Shown here: one piece after another, positions 45,402 through 53,172 of the stretch | Numbering within the stretch: the first letter of the stretch is position 1 | Layout of the letters: each line of letters begins with the position of its first letter | Assembly (NCBI GenBank): GCA_963745765.1 | Contig: CAVUYQ010000018.1 | Span: forward strand, 1 to 64,000 | Direction of reading: 5' to 3' | Source of the DNA: Ww85 sp963745765 | GTDB taxonomy: Bacteria; Desulfobacterota; Desulfobulbia; Desulfobulbales; Desulfocapsaceae | DNA: 64,000 nt | Program-made: the position numbers and the translations under genes | The notes under the pieces: generated by a model | What the model was told of the DNA's origin: nothing | The model's input: the letters and a program-made list of their open reading frames with translations, nothing else | The model's database searches: none

Positions 45402-46079
45402 ATGAAGAAACTAGTAATACTCAGTATTGTCGGCCTTTTCGTATTCAGCTATGTAGTCGTTTCGGCGGTAAACAAGCCGGCTGACAAACAGGAAGCATAT
45501 GATGAGGATACTTACGGCCCGGAGGCGCCAATCGTTTGGAATTCCCCGGTCAAGTCGGTTTCTTTCAGTCACAAGACACACACCAAAGAAAATGGACTGG
45601 ATTGTGAGTCCTGTCACGATGACATCTTTCAGATGGAAGCCGGAGCCGCAGAGGCAAATGGTAATTTTACCATGGCCTCGATGGGAGAGGGTCTTTACTG
45701 TGGTGCCTGTCATGACGGGAGTACCGCTTTTGCCTATAACACAGAGTGCGCCCGTTGTCATCAGGCTCCAGAGGAGCCGATCATCTGGACCAAGCCGGTG
45801 GAGGCGGTGCTCTTCAGCCATCAGAATCATACTGAAGACGCAGGACTTGCCTGCCAGGATTGTCATGATGAGTTGTTCGTGATGAAGTCTGGAACTGCCC
45901 AGGAAAAAGACGATTTCACCATGGACTCCCTGTATGCAGGAAGCTATTGTGGTGCCTGCCATGACGGCAACACTGCCTTTGCCTCCAATACTCGATGTAC
46001 CGTCTGTCATATCGGCGTCAGAGGGCACGCAAAATTGACCGGCGAGAGTGAGAAAGAATCTCACGAGAGCACTCACTGA
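45402..46079 (+). CDS. six-haem c-type cytochrome with internal duplication
   Basis: The protein (225 aa) has an N-terminal signal or anchor (KLVILSIVGLFVFSYVVVSA) and six CxxCH motifs: CESCH, CGACH, CARCH, CQDCH, CGACH and CTVCH. They come as two three-haem repeats, each with FSHxxHT, the phrase YCGACHDGxTAFAxNT and a final CxxCH, as in c7-like cytochromes. The free histidines in FSHKTHT and FSHQNHT would give bis-His ligation. It is periplasmic and probably exchanges electrons with the ferredoxin encoded 84 bp upstream. A terminator follows. Confidence 0.93.
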   Translation: MKKLVILSIVGLFVFSYVVVSAVNKPADKQEAYDEDTYGPEAPIVWNSPVKSVSFSHKTHTKENGLDCESCHDDIFQMEAGAAEANGNFTMASMGEGLYCGACHDGSTAFAYNTECARCHQAPEEPIIWTKPVEAVLFSHQNHTEDAGLACQDCHDELFVMKSGTAQEKDDFTMDSLYAGSYCGACHDGNTAFASNTRCTVCHIGVRGHAKLTGESEKESHESTH

Positions 46080-46090
46080 TTCCCCTCTGC

Positions 46091-46139
46091 GGAGGGTTCG
46101 GATTGTTTTCAGGAGTTTCGTCCGGCCCTCCATTTTTTT
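46091..46139 (+). terminator. Rho-independent terminator after the cytochrome gene
   Basis: GGAGGGTTCGGA (46091-46102) pairs with TCCGGCCCTCC (46121-46131) with small mismatches, followed by A and seven T. It closes the ferredoxin-cytochrome unit. Confidence 0.7.
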
Positions 46140-46364
46140 CTACTCATCCTGATCCTTTTACGATTACAGATTTCCATTTATCTGCGTCATTCAGGACGCA
46201 TTCTGCGCCTTTTTTCATATTCTTTCTTAACCATCTGATTTTACATCTATATTTTGTGACATCCGGGCACCTGATTTTTGCCTGTCTTTTGGATGTGGTG
46301 TCAAAAATTCCCGCGAAACCATTCTAGCTACCCGTATATACGCCCAAAAAAACTAAATTAATGG

Positions 46365-46383
46365 TGGGCGTGTTTTGCGCCCA
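46365..46383. promoter_or_regulatory. palindromic operator candidate upstream of NrfD module 1
   Basis: TGGGCG-TGTTTTG-CGCCCA is a GC palindrome with 6-bp arms, about 180 bp before the sigma-54 promoter. A very similar palindrome stands before module 2 (48651), which suggests that one of the MerR regulators encoded here binds both (inference). Confidence 0.55.
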
Positions 46384-46545
46384 TAATATTCCCGGCAAGG
46401 GCGCAATATGCGTCTACTGCAGTAAGAGTTTATGGAAAAGTGATCATCGTTTTACCCGCTTGTATGCACAACATGTCTTATATTATTTAATAATATCAAT
46501 ATATTAAAATATTTCATGAAATAATATTTCAAGCTGCTCACGGGT

Positions 46546-46561
46546 TGGCATACCGCTTGCT
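46546..46561 (+). promoter_or_regulatory. sigma-54 (-24/-12) promoter
   Basis: TGGCATACCGCTTGCT has TGGCA and TTGC at the correct spacing (GG-GC 12 bp). It lies 47 bp before the small membrane protein gene and should drive NrfD module 1. Confidence 0.8.
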
Positions 46562-46607
46562 TTAGTATGATAAAGTATAAACGCAACCGTTCTTCAAGGA
46601 GGTCAAC

Positions 46608-46841
46608 ATGGCTGCAACGTATATCGAAACAAGAAGCAGGATGCCGGCAACAATTACCAGTGTTCAGGTGAACTGGCGTGAAAAGCTCAGTGAGTATTTC
46701 TGGTTTTCAGCCTGCCTGATCATGTTCATGATTCTTGGTCCGTTCGCCGCACCGATCGCGCTCGGATTCATTTTCAGCAATCATGCGCGTAATGGGGATT
46801 TGACAGAACCAGATAGCGTCGCTGAAAGCGGGTTATTCTGA
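46608..46841 (+). CDS. small single-pass membrane protein of NrfD module 1
   Basis: The protein (77 aa) has one hydrophobic helix (about residues 31-57, YFWFSACLIMFMILGPFAAP). CAAGGAGGTCAAC is a strong ribosome-binding site. No family is recognised. It is the first gene behind the sigma-54 promoter, 45 bp before the NrfD gene, so it may be an accessory subunit. Confidence 0.75.
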   Translation: MAATYIETRSRMPATITSVQVNWREKLSEYFWFSACLIMFMILGPFAAPIALGFIFSNHARNGDLTEPDSVAESGLF

Positions 46842-46885
46842 GGAATAAGTAATTAAAAGATACTAATGAAATTAAAGGAGAAACC

Positions 46886-48067
46886 ATGTCTCTTCAGTCC
46901 CAGATAGCAGTTATTAATGATAATGATTTTCGTAAACCGCAATTCAACCTGTTGCTGTGGTTAATGCTTATCTTTGTTGCCGTCGGTATAGCAGGCGGTC
47001 TTTATGCTCTTTATGTCGGCCATCACCAGGCCTTCGGTGTCAGCAGAGAGGTGCCATGGGGCATCGGCATCAGCACCTATGCTTACTTTGCCATCATTTC
47101 AACAGGTCTCTGCGCTCTTGCCGCCCTCAGTCATCTCTTCGGCGGCAATAATCTGGCTCCCCTGGCAAACCGCATGGTGTGGCTGTCAATTGCGGCAATT
47201 CTCGGTGCCTTCCTGGTAATCGGTCTTGAACTGGAAAATGTCTGGAGAATGCCTCTGGGCGTCATTCTTCATCCGAATCCGACCTCCAATATCTGGTGGA
47301 TGGGAACCCTGTATGGGATGGCGGTCGGTTTGATGTTTGCGGAAATCTTTCTCATTGTTACCAAACGGTACCGGTTCGCCGTTACACTCGGCGTTCTGGC
47401 GGCAGTGACCGAGTTGTGCGCTAATAGTAATCTTGGCTCTGTCTTCGCATCTCTGAATGCACGGCCTTTCTGGTACGGCTCACAGCTGCCGATTTTCTTC
47501 CTGGCTTCCGCTTTTCTCTCAGGAGCCGCGGCAATCGTTCTTTTTACTCATCTCTCTTTTGCCCTGAGGAAAAGTGAACCCGGCAAAGAGACGCATGAGG
47601 CCCTGCGGACGGCCGGCAAGGTCATGATGTTGATGATTTTCCTGGTTGCTATTGCCACCGGCTGGAAATATGTCAACGCTTTTGTCGGATCGGAAGCACT
47701 GGGCGACGCTGCCAGATTGTTGACCTCTGGTCCGCTGTCGACGAGTTTCTGGGTTTTTGAAATCGGTATTGGACTGGTTCTTCCTTTTGTTATCCTGATG
47801 ATAACCAGGCTTGAATCTATACAGGCACTGTCATCGGCCGCCCTGATGATTCTGGTCGGACAGTTTTTTTCACGCCTCAACCTGGTTGTTGCCGGGCAGC
47901 TTATACCGGAGTATTCGGGTTACGAGGGGATCCCCACTTATAATAGTTATGCCATCTCCGGTCCTGAAGTGGCGATTGTTCTCAGTGGAATCGGTGTGCT
48001 TGGTCTCTGTTTCCTGATTGGCGAGTATTTTCTCAGTGAGAGCTTCAGGCATAGTCATGAGGATTAG
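46886..48067 (+). CDS. NrfD/PsrC-family quinone-interacting membrane protein, module 1
   Basis: The protein (393 aa) has about ten membrane helices. It carries GVSREVPWGIGISTYAYF, ELENVWRMPLGVILHPNPTSNIWWMGTLYG and the late NLVVAGQLIPEY segment. NrfD proteins form the quinol-binding membrane subunit of periplasmic redox complexes. No ferredoxin or molybdoenzyme is in the same transcription unit; the nearest ferredoxin and cytochrome lie upstream (44.5-46.1 kb). It is clearly paralogous to the protein at 49111. GGAG precedes the ATG. Confidence 0.92.
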   Translation: MSLQSQIAVINDNDFRKPQFNLLLWLMLIFVAVGIAGGLYALYVGHHQAFGVSREVPWGIGISTYAYFAIISTGLCALAALSHLFGGNNLAPLANRMVWLSIAAILGAFLVIGLELENVWRMPLGVILHPNPTSNIWWMGTLYGMAVGLMFAEIFLIVTKRYRFAVTLGVLAAVTELCANSNLGSVFASLNARPFWYGSQLPIFFLASAFLSGAAAIVLFTHLSFALRKSEPGKETHEALRTAGKVMMLMIFLVAIATGWKYVNAFVGSEALGDAARLLTSGPLSTSFWVFEIGIGLVLPFVILMITRLESIQALSSAALMILVGQFFSRLNLVVAGQLIPEYSGYEGIPTYNSYAISGPEVAIVLSGIGVLGLCFLIGEYFLSESFRHSHED

Positions 48068-48119
48068 AGCGTTGGATCGACATATGGAAAGTATGGCAAG
48101 GGATAGCAAGGAGGAATTC

Positions 48120-48488
48120 ATGATCTCGCAGGATGAAGCGGTATTCACCATTGGTATGGCGGCAAAACTTGTCGGAGTCCATCAGCGGACACTTCGTAAT
48201 TACGAGAACAGTGGTCTGGTAAAACCGGCAAGGAAAGGCAAATGGCGCTATTACTCCCTGCGTGATATCAAGTGGATCGAATGTCTTCGGGAGATGATCC
48301 ACGAACATGGCATTTCCATTAATGCGGTGAAAAAACTGCTTACATATACTCCATGCTGGAACATCATTAACTGTTCTTTTGAGAAAAGACAGCGCTGTAG
48401 CGCATTTTTCTCCAACACGCTTGTTCCCCGCAATATACGAAGGTTGGAGCCGGTACCTAAACGTACGAAGAAGGTTATCGGTATCTGA
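48120..48488 (+). CDS. MerR-family regulator, module 1
   Basis: The protein (122 aa) has a MerR-type winged HTH (IGMAAKLVGVHQRTLRNYENSGLVKPARKGKWRYY). A short C-terminal part carries cysteines in TPCWNIINC and QRC. These could bind a metal, an Fe-S cluster or sense redox state. ATG 48120 follows AAGGAGG. It is 52 bp behind NrfD 1, probably the same unit. The homologue at 50436 has the same arrangement. Confidence 0.9.
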   Translation: MISQDEAVFTIGMAAKLVGVHQRTLRNYENSGLVKPARKGKWRYYSLRDIKWIECLREMIHEHGISINAVKKLLTYTPCWNIINCSFEKRQRCSAFFSNTLVPRNIRRLEPVPKRTKKVIGI

Positions 48489-48514
48489 TCTGACTGCAAT
48501 TTGTCCTTACCTAC

Positions 48515-48556
48515 AAAGGCCCCTGCCGGTGATCCGGTCCGGGGCCTTTGCTGTTT
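48515..48556 (+). terminator. terminator after MerR 1
   Basis: AAAGGCCCC (48515-48523) pairs with GGGGCCTTT (48541-48549), with an inner CCGG-TGAT-CCGG stem, followed by GCTGTTTTCC. It ends module 1. Confidence 0.7.
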
Positions 48557-48941
48557 TCCTCCCTCTTCTTTTCCGCTTCTCCAGGTGAGGCTGAAGCGCA
48601 CCTGCTGGAAAATGTACTACTCAGACTTATTTTGATTCCTGATTGCTGATAAAATGGGCGCATAAAGCGCCCATTTTATTTAATAGTCAATATGGAGTAA
48701 AATGAGCCATTTTCCTGCCTGCTCGAGGTGAGCATATAACGTTCTGTAAATATTATAAATAAAGTTTTTAATTCAACTTGTTAAATTTTATTTTTCCTAT
48801 TATTTTACAAATAAATAGTAAATAACTTGACAACGCTTATGTGTAATAATAGGGTAAATAGAAATTCTGAATGAATGTGAAGAGAGATCGTAGAACTGAT
48901 TCTTTCGAGACAAAGGAAAAGACGTTGGAGAGGAGTGAAAA
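48557..48941. other. regulatory region before NrfD module 2
   Basis: Contains the perfect GC palindrome at 48651 and a long AT-rich tract. TTGACA at about 48828 may be a -35 element, but a matching -10 is not clear. No sigma-54 consensus was found, in contrast to module 1. Confidence 0.5.
48651..48677. promoter_or_regulatory. palindromic operator candidate upstream of NrfD module 2
   Basis: AAAATGGGCGC and GCGCCCATTTT form a perfect 11-bp inverted repeat around ATAAA. The core TGGGCG...CGCCCA equals that at 46365. It lies well past the terminator of module 1, so an operator is more likely than a second terminator. Confidence 0.6.
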
Positions 48942-49052
48942 ATGGACGGATTACTTTTTCTGATATTCTGGTTTGGCTGTGCGATACTTCATACGATCTA
49001 CGATCTGAAGGTCAAGGCGTGGGTTAAATCATTAAAAGAGCGACGTGCCTAA
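48942..49052 (+). CDS. 36-aa membrane peptide of NrfD module 2
   Basis: This very short gene encodes a peptide starting MDGLLFLIFWFGCAILHTIY and ending in a basic tail (SLKERRA). A strong ribosome-binding site, GAGAGGAG, precedes the ATG. It stands 58 bp before the second NrfD gene, as the 77-aa membrane protein stands before the first. The two peptides are not obviously similar in sequence. Confidence 0.6.
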   Translation: MDGLLFLIFWFGCAILHTIYDLKVKAWVKSLKERRA

Positions 49053-49110
49053 AGAGGCATTGGTTCTATTTTTTTTGTTAACAACGAGATAAATGAAAGG
49101 AGTTGAAAAG

Positions 49111-50304
49111 ATGAATAATCTACTGGCTGGTGTATTGCCTCAGGAAGGAGGCCTGGAGTCTGCCGCTTCATGGAAATATAATGCTGCGGTTCTGTTATGC
49201 GGATTTCTCACTCTGGTCGGTGTGGCAGCAGGGGTACATTCAATTGTTGCTGGCCATGAACAGACCTTTGGTGTCAGCCGTGAGGTACCATGGGGCATAC
49301 TGATTGCCGCCTATGTGTTTTTTGTCGTTACCTCAACCGGTCTCTGTATCGTCTCTTCGATCGGTCATGTTTTCGGTTTTAAAAATTTCAATCCCATTGC
49401 CAAACGTGCGGTCTTTTTATCCATTGCCACCATTGTTGCCGGGTTTCTGGTTATTGCGTTTGAGATTGAGAACTCCTGGCGGATGCCCGTTGGCAACGTG
49501 ATCGGGGCTAACCCGACATCGAACATCTGGTGGATGGGTACACTCTACGGGGCCTATCTCTTCTTTATGATGATCGAGTTTATCATGTTGCAGAAAGAGC
49601 AGCATAAAATGGCGATGAGCTTTGGCCTGGCCGGGCTGTTGACTGGTGTGGTCGCCCATTCCAATCTTGGGGCCGTATTCGGACTGCTCGCAGCCAGGGA
49701 GTTCTGGCATGGCCCTTACATGCCCATTTATTTTATTGGTTCAGCGGCGATGTCCGGCTGCGTGGCCATTATTTTTTTCACCTACCTTGCCTATCGGGCA
49801 AATAACTGGCAGATGAGCGACGATATCAAGAATTCGCTTGAAAGCGTTGCCAAACTCGGCGCCCTGATGATGGCCGTTATCCTGTTTTTTACCAGCTGGA
49901 AGATGATTACCGGTATTACCGGCGATCCTCCCGGCAAATATGCCGCCATGATGGCATTGCTTACCGGTCCCTATGCAATCAATTTCTGGGTTGGTGAGAT
50001 CGCTCTTGGCTTATTAATCCCCTTCACGTTGATCATGGCCGTTCGCGGCAAGAATATGAAGACATTGTTTGTTGCTTCTGTTGCCGGCATGATCGGCATT
50101 TTCTTCATGCGCTATGATCTGGTGATTGTCGGTCAGCTGGTGCCTCATTACCACGGTATGGGATTGGTGGATTATCCTGAATTGTTCCGTTACATGCCGA
50201 AACCGCATGAAATCATTATCACCCTTGGTGGAGTTGGCTTTTGCGGTTTCCTGTTCCTTGTCGGTGAAAAACTTTTCCGGGGACATCTTTCCGAGGATCA
50301 TTAA
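49111..50304 (+). CDS. NrfD/PsrC-family quinone-interacting membrane protein, module 2
   Basis: The protein (397 aa) has about ten helices and shares long blocks with the protein at 46886: FGVSREVPWGI, STGLC, IENSWRMPVG, and NPTSNIWWMGTLYG, ending MRYDLVIVGQLVPHYHG. It arose by duplication of the module. The ATG at 49111 has GGAG at good distance; 49093 is an alternative. No Fe-S partner is encoded beside it. Confidence 0.92.
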   Translation: MNNLLAGVLPQEGGLESAASWKYNAAVLLCGFLTLVGVAAGVHSIVAGHEQTFGVSREVPWGILIAAYVFFVVTSTGLCIVSSIGHVFGFKNFNPIAKRAVFLSIATIVAGFLVIAFEIENSWRMPVGNVIGANPTSNIWWMGTLYGAYLFFMMIEFIMLQKEQHKMAMSFGLAGLLTGVVAHSNLGAVFGLLAAREFWHGPYMPIYFIGSAAMSGCVAIIFFTYLAYRANNWQMSDDIKNSLESVAKLGALMMAVILFFTSWKMITGITGDPPGKYAAMMALLTGPYAINFWVGEIALGLLIPFTLIMAVRGKNMKTLFVASVAGMIGIFFMRYDLVIVGQLVPHYHGMGLVDYPELFRYMPKPHEIIITLGGVGFCGFLFLVGEKLFRGHLSEDH

Positions 50305-50435
50305 AAGTGGCCATTGGATAGAACAATGCATCAACCTTTTCGGTCTTCCTGCATCGGTTTTTATGTGGGAAGACCGGGCGGGACTCCCTCTTGTCATTAC
50401 GGCAAGAACCTTGCACATTGTGACTAACAGGAACT

Positions 50436-50888
50436 ATGAGAGCCAGAAAAAAGGTGGAAATACAGCCAATTACCTCGACAACGCCGGTTTACTCAATTGG
50501 TGTAGCCGCACAGATTCTCAATGTGCATCCGCGGACACTCAGGATCTATGAGGATGAAGGGTTGATCAAGCCGAACCGCAAGGGCAACCGGCGCTATTTT
50601 TCCCAGAATGACATCACCTGGGTCGGCTGTATCCGCAACATGATACATGAGGAAGGGATCTCCATACCGGGAATCAAGAAACTTCTCCGCTATGCCCCCT
50701 GCTGGGAGCTTACCGATTGCCCGCAGGAAGTATGTGAGCCATGTACGGCCAAGGTTGACAGGGCTGTTCCCCGAACCCTCAGAGTGGCAGGTGACAGGGA
50801 AGCTGAAAAGCAGGCCAAGAAAAAAGATATTGCCCTCCGTCAGAACCGTCAAAACGGCACTTCCGGGAAGAAAACCACCTTAAGCTGA
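50436..50888 (+). CDS. MerR-family regulator, module 2
   Basis: The protein (150 aa) has the same HTH as the regulator at 48120 (IGVAAQILNVHPRTLRIYEDEGLIKPNRKGNRRYF). It is followed by KKLLRYAPCWELTDC and CEPC, giving four cysteines in a C-x5-C-x4-C-x2-C array that could hold a metal or Fe-S cluster. A basic tail follows. It sits 131 bp after NrfD 2. Confidence 0.9.
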   Translation: MRARKKVEIQPITSTTPVYSIGVAAQILNVHPRTLRIYEDEGLIKPNRKGNRRYFSQNDITWVGCIRNMIHEEGISIPGIKKLLRYAPCWELTDCPQEVCEPCTAKVDRAVPRTLRVAGDREAEKQAKKKDIALRQNRQNGTSGKKTTLS

Positions 50889-51092
50889 TTTCGTCTTTGC
50901 TTCTGTTTAATTTCAGTTGTCAATTTTCATCATTTCCTATTATAAATGAGCCTCTGGTGCACTGCTGCAGCAGGCTGCCGGGTGAAGTGCGGCGGCTTGC
51001 CGCATTGTGAAGCTGTTTTTCGTCGGCACTAAGACTGGAACAGATTTGAAATATCGTTGAAATAAGGCAACTTATTGCTTGAGGAGAGGGGC

Positions 51093-51611
51093 ATGGAAGA
51101 GCAATCATATGTACTGACAATGCTGGTGGCCAACAAACCGGGGGTCACATCACGAGTCACCGGTCTTTTTTCCGGCAGAGGCTATAATATGGAGAGTATC
51201 TGCGGCGCTCCGACACATGATCCCGGTATTTCCCGTATTACCATAAAGACCAAGGCGACAGCTGATCAGTATATCGAAATCCAGAAACAGATCAATCGCT
51301 TGATAGATGTTATCAAGCTCAGGGATATGACCAACGAGGATCGGGCCGTGAAACGCGAGATGGCGTTGATCAGTGTTGAGCTGACGCCTGAAAATCGGAC
51401 CGAACTGATCCAGGTTGTTGAAATTTTCAATGCCAAGATCGTCAATGCCGGTACTGACTCCTATATGGTTGAGGTCACCGGAACCGAGGACAAAATCGAT
51501 GCAATGGTCAAACTGCTTCGTCCTCTTGGCGTGAGGAAACTGACGCGTTCCGGTGTTCTTGCCTTATACCGCGAGCTTGACGATAGCCACCGCTATGATC
51601 AGATTGCATAA
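51093..51611 (+). CDS. ilvH: acetolactate synthase small (regulatory) subunit
   Basis: The protein (172 aa) has the ACT domain typical of IlvH/IlvN (VLTMLVANKPGVTSRVTGLFSGRGYNMES), followed by the second conserved domain (VEIFNAKIVNAG, RSGVLALYRE). It mediates valine feedback on branched-chain amino-acid synthesis. ATG 51093 follows GAGGAGAGG. It is 6 bp from the aminotransferase gene; the large subunit is 1.5 kb further on, an unusual order. Confidence 0.93.
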   Translation: MEEQSYVLTMLVANKPGVTSRVTGLFSGRGYNMESICGAPTHDPGISRITIKTKATADQYIEIQKQINRLIDVIKLRDMTNEDRAVKREMALISVELTPENRTELIQVVEIFNAKIVNAGTDSYMVEVTGTEDKIDAMVKLLRPLGVRKLTRSGVLALYRELDDSHRYDQIA

Positions 51612-51617
51612 AAAAGG

Positions 51618-52805
51618 ATGGAATCGGGATTGTTCATGATTGAAAAGAGAATTGCCCGCCGAATGGAGCATATTGTTCCGTTCTATGTCATGGACCTGCT
51701 GGCCCGGGCGAAAGAACTTGAGGCCCACGGGCGCAACGTTATTCATATGGAGGTAGGTGAACCGGATTTTGCTGCGCCACCGCAGGTAATCACGGCAGCT
51801 AAAGCCGCTCTTGATGCAGGGCATACAGGGTACACGGCCGCTCCGGGAATTCCTGAGTTGCGACTGGCTATCAGTGGACATTACGGCGATCGATTTGGTG
51901 TGGAAGTTGACCCGCGCAGAATTGTCGTGACGCCCGGAGCGTCCGGAGCATTGCAGCTGCTTATGGGGATCCTGATAAACCCGGGTGAGCAGGTGTTAAT
52001 GACTGATCCGGGCTATCCCTGCAACAAGAATTTTGTCGAGTTCGTTTCGGGTCAACCTCTTCCCCTGCCCGTCGGACCGGAAACCGGCTACCAGCTCACG
52101 GCAGAGCTGGTGGAAAGTTCCTGGACCGAGTCAACCAGGGCTGTTCTGCTTGCCACGCCGTCCAACCCCACCGGAACCCTGATTTCCCGGGAGGAGATGA
52201 TACGGATTCATGGAGTCGTCAAATCCCGAGGAGGCCATCTGCTTGTCGACGAGATTTACCAGGGTCTCACTTACGGAATGGATGGCTATACGGCGCTTGA
52301 TATTGCTGACGACATCTTTGTCTTGAACAGCTTCTCAAAATATTTTGGCATGACCGGCTGGCGACTGGGCTGGGTTGTTGCTCCTGAAGATTACCTGGAC
52401 AGTCTCGAATGTCTTTCCCAGAATATATTTCTCTCCTGCAACGCGCCGTCCCAATATGCCGCCTTGCAGGCTTTTAGCCCTGATTGCCTGGAAATACTAG
52501 AGCAGCGTCGTCATTCGTTCCGGCAGCGTCGGGATTTTCTCCTGCCGGCACTGAGGGAAATCGGTTTTGAATTTTCAGTTGTTCCACAAGGGGCTTTTTA
52601 TCTTTACGCCAATTGTTCAGCTCTGACCGATGACAGCTTCAGTTTCGCCTATGAACTGCTTGAGGCGGAAGGTGTTGCTATTACCCCGGGCAAGGACTTC
52701 GGCCGCAACCGTCCGGAGCAGCACATCCGTTTTGCCTATACAAACAGCATAGAGAACATGGCGGAAGGAGTACGGCGGATAGCCCGTTTTATTAAGAGCC
52801 GTTAG
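51618..52805 (+). CDS. PLP-dependent class I/II aminotransferase
   Basis: The protein (395 aa) is a fold-type I aspartate-aminotransferase-like enzyme: GYTAAPGIPELRLAI, ATPSNPTGTLIS, VDEIYQGLTYG, and the PLP lysine in NSFSKYFGMTGWRLGW. The C-terminus GVAITPGKDFG...IRFAYTNS is typical. The amino donor and acceptor cannot be read. Between ilvH and ilvB-like genes, a branched-chain or alanine role is plausible (inference). ATG 51636 is an alternative start. Confidence 0.92.
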   Translation: MESGLFMIEKRIARRMEHIVPFYVMDLLARAKELEAHGRNVIHMEVGEPDFAAPPQVITAAKAALDAGHTGYTAAPGIPELRLAISGHYGDRFGVEVDPRRIVVTPGASGALQLLMGILINPGEQVLMTDPGYPCNKNFVEFVSGQPLPLPVGPETGYQLTAELVESSWTESTRAVLLATPSNPTGTLISREEMIRIHGVVKSRGGHLLVDEIYQGLTYGMDGYTALDIADDIFVLNSFSKYFGMTGWRLGWVVAPEDYLDSLECLSQNIFLSCNAPSQYAALQAFSPDCLEILEQRRHSFRQRRDFLLPALREIGFEFSVVPQGAFYLYANCSALTDDSFSFAYELLEAEGVAITPGKDFGRNRPEQHIRFAYTNSIENMAEGVRRIARFIKSR

Positions 52806-53172
52806 ATTTCAAGGCGGCCTTCAACCATGAGGGAAGTCAACCTGTTTGTCTGTTGGTAAAAATGGTTTCGGTCCGCCCTGCAGGAAAAGCTTGTCAAACA
52901 GGAAACATTAAAAACGGGCAATCGGCTTTATCCTGCTTCAGGTCAAACCTCCTGCGTGATGCCAATACCGGTATCGGCAGGATCCCGCCGTGGTCTCAAC
53001 GGAAAAGATGAAAACCGTTGGCATGAAGCGAAGCGAATAGCACGGCTCTTGCCCGGACGTGAAAAAACGAGTTGAAGCGTTGGTAGCAATGCACATAATA
53101 TGTTATATAACTCAGTCCTATAGTGTGATCGGAGTTCAATAACGTGGAAAACAGGCGGTAGAGGAGGATGAT
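52806..53172. other. intergenic region before the acetolactate synthase-like gene
   Basis: It contains a short ATACCGGTAT palindrome near 52966-52975. No leader peptide or attenuator was recognised. GAGGAGGATGAT is the ribosome-binding site of the next gene. Confidence 0.4.

Larger units (their letters stand above)
46140..46607. other. regulatory region before NrfD module 1
   Basis: This region holds the GC palindrome at 46365, extra CGCCCA and GGGCGC half-sites near 46341 and 46399, an AT-rich dyad around 46500-46530 (ATATTTCATGAAATAATATTT) and the sigma-54 promoter at 46546. The dyad is a plausible enhancer-binding site. The gene-like frame at 46103-46327 crosses the terminator and is not credible. 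Confidence 0.5.

Noticed and set aside
46103..46327. 74-codon plus-strand frame rich in Phe
   Set aside because: It runs through the terminator of the cytochrome gene and has no start signal.
48651..48677. Palindrome as terminator of MerR 1
   Set aside because: A better terminator lies at 48515, and the same palindrome core occurs before module 1 where no transcript needs ending.
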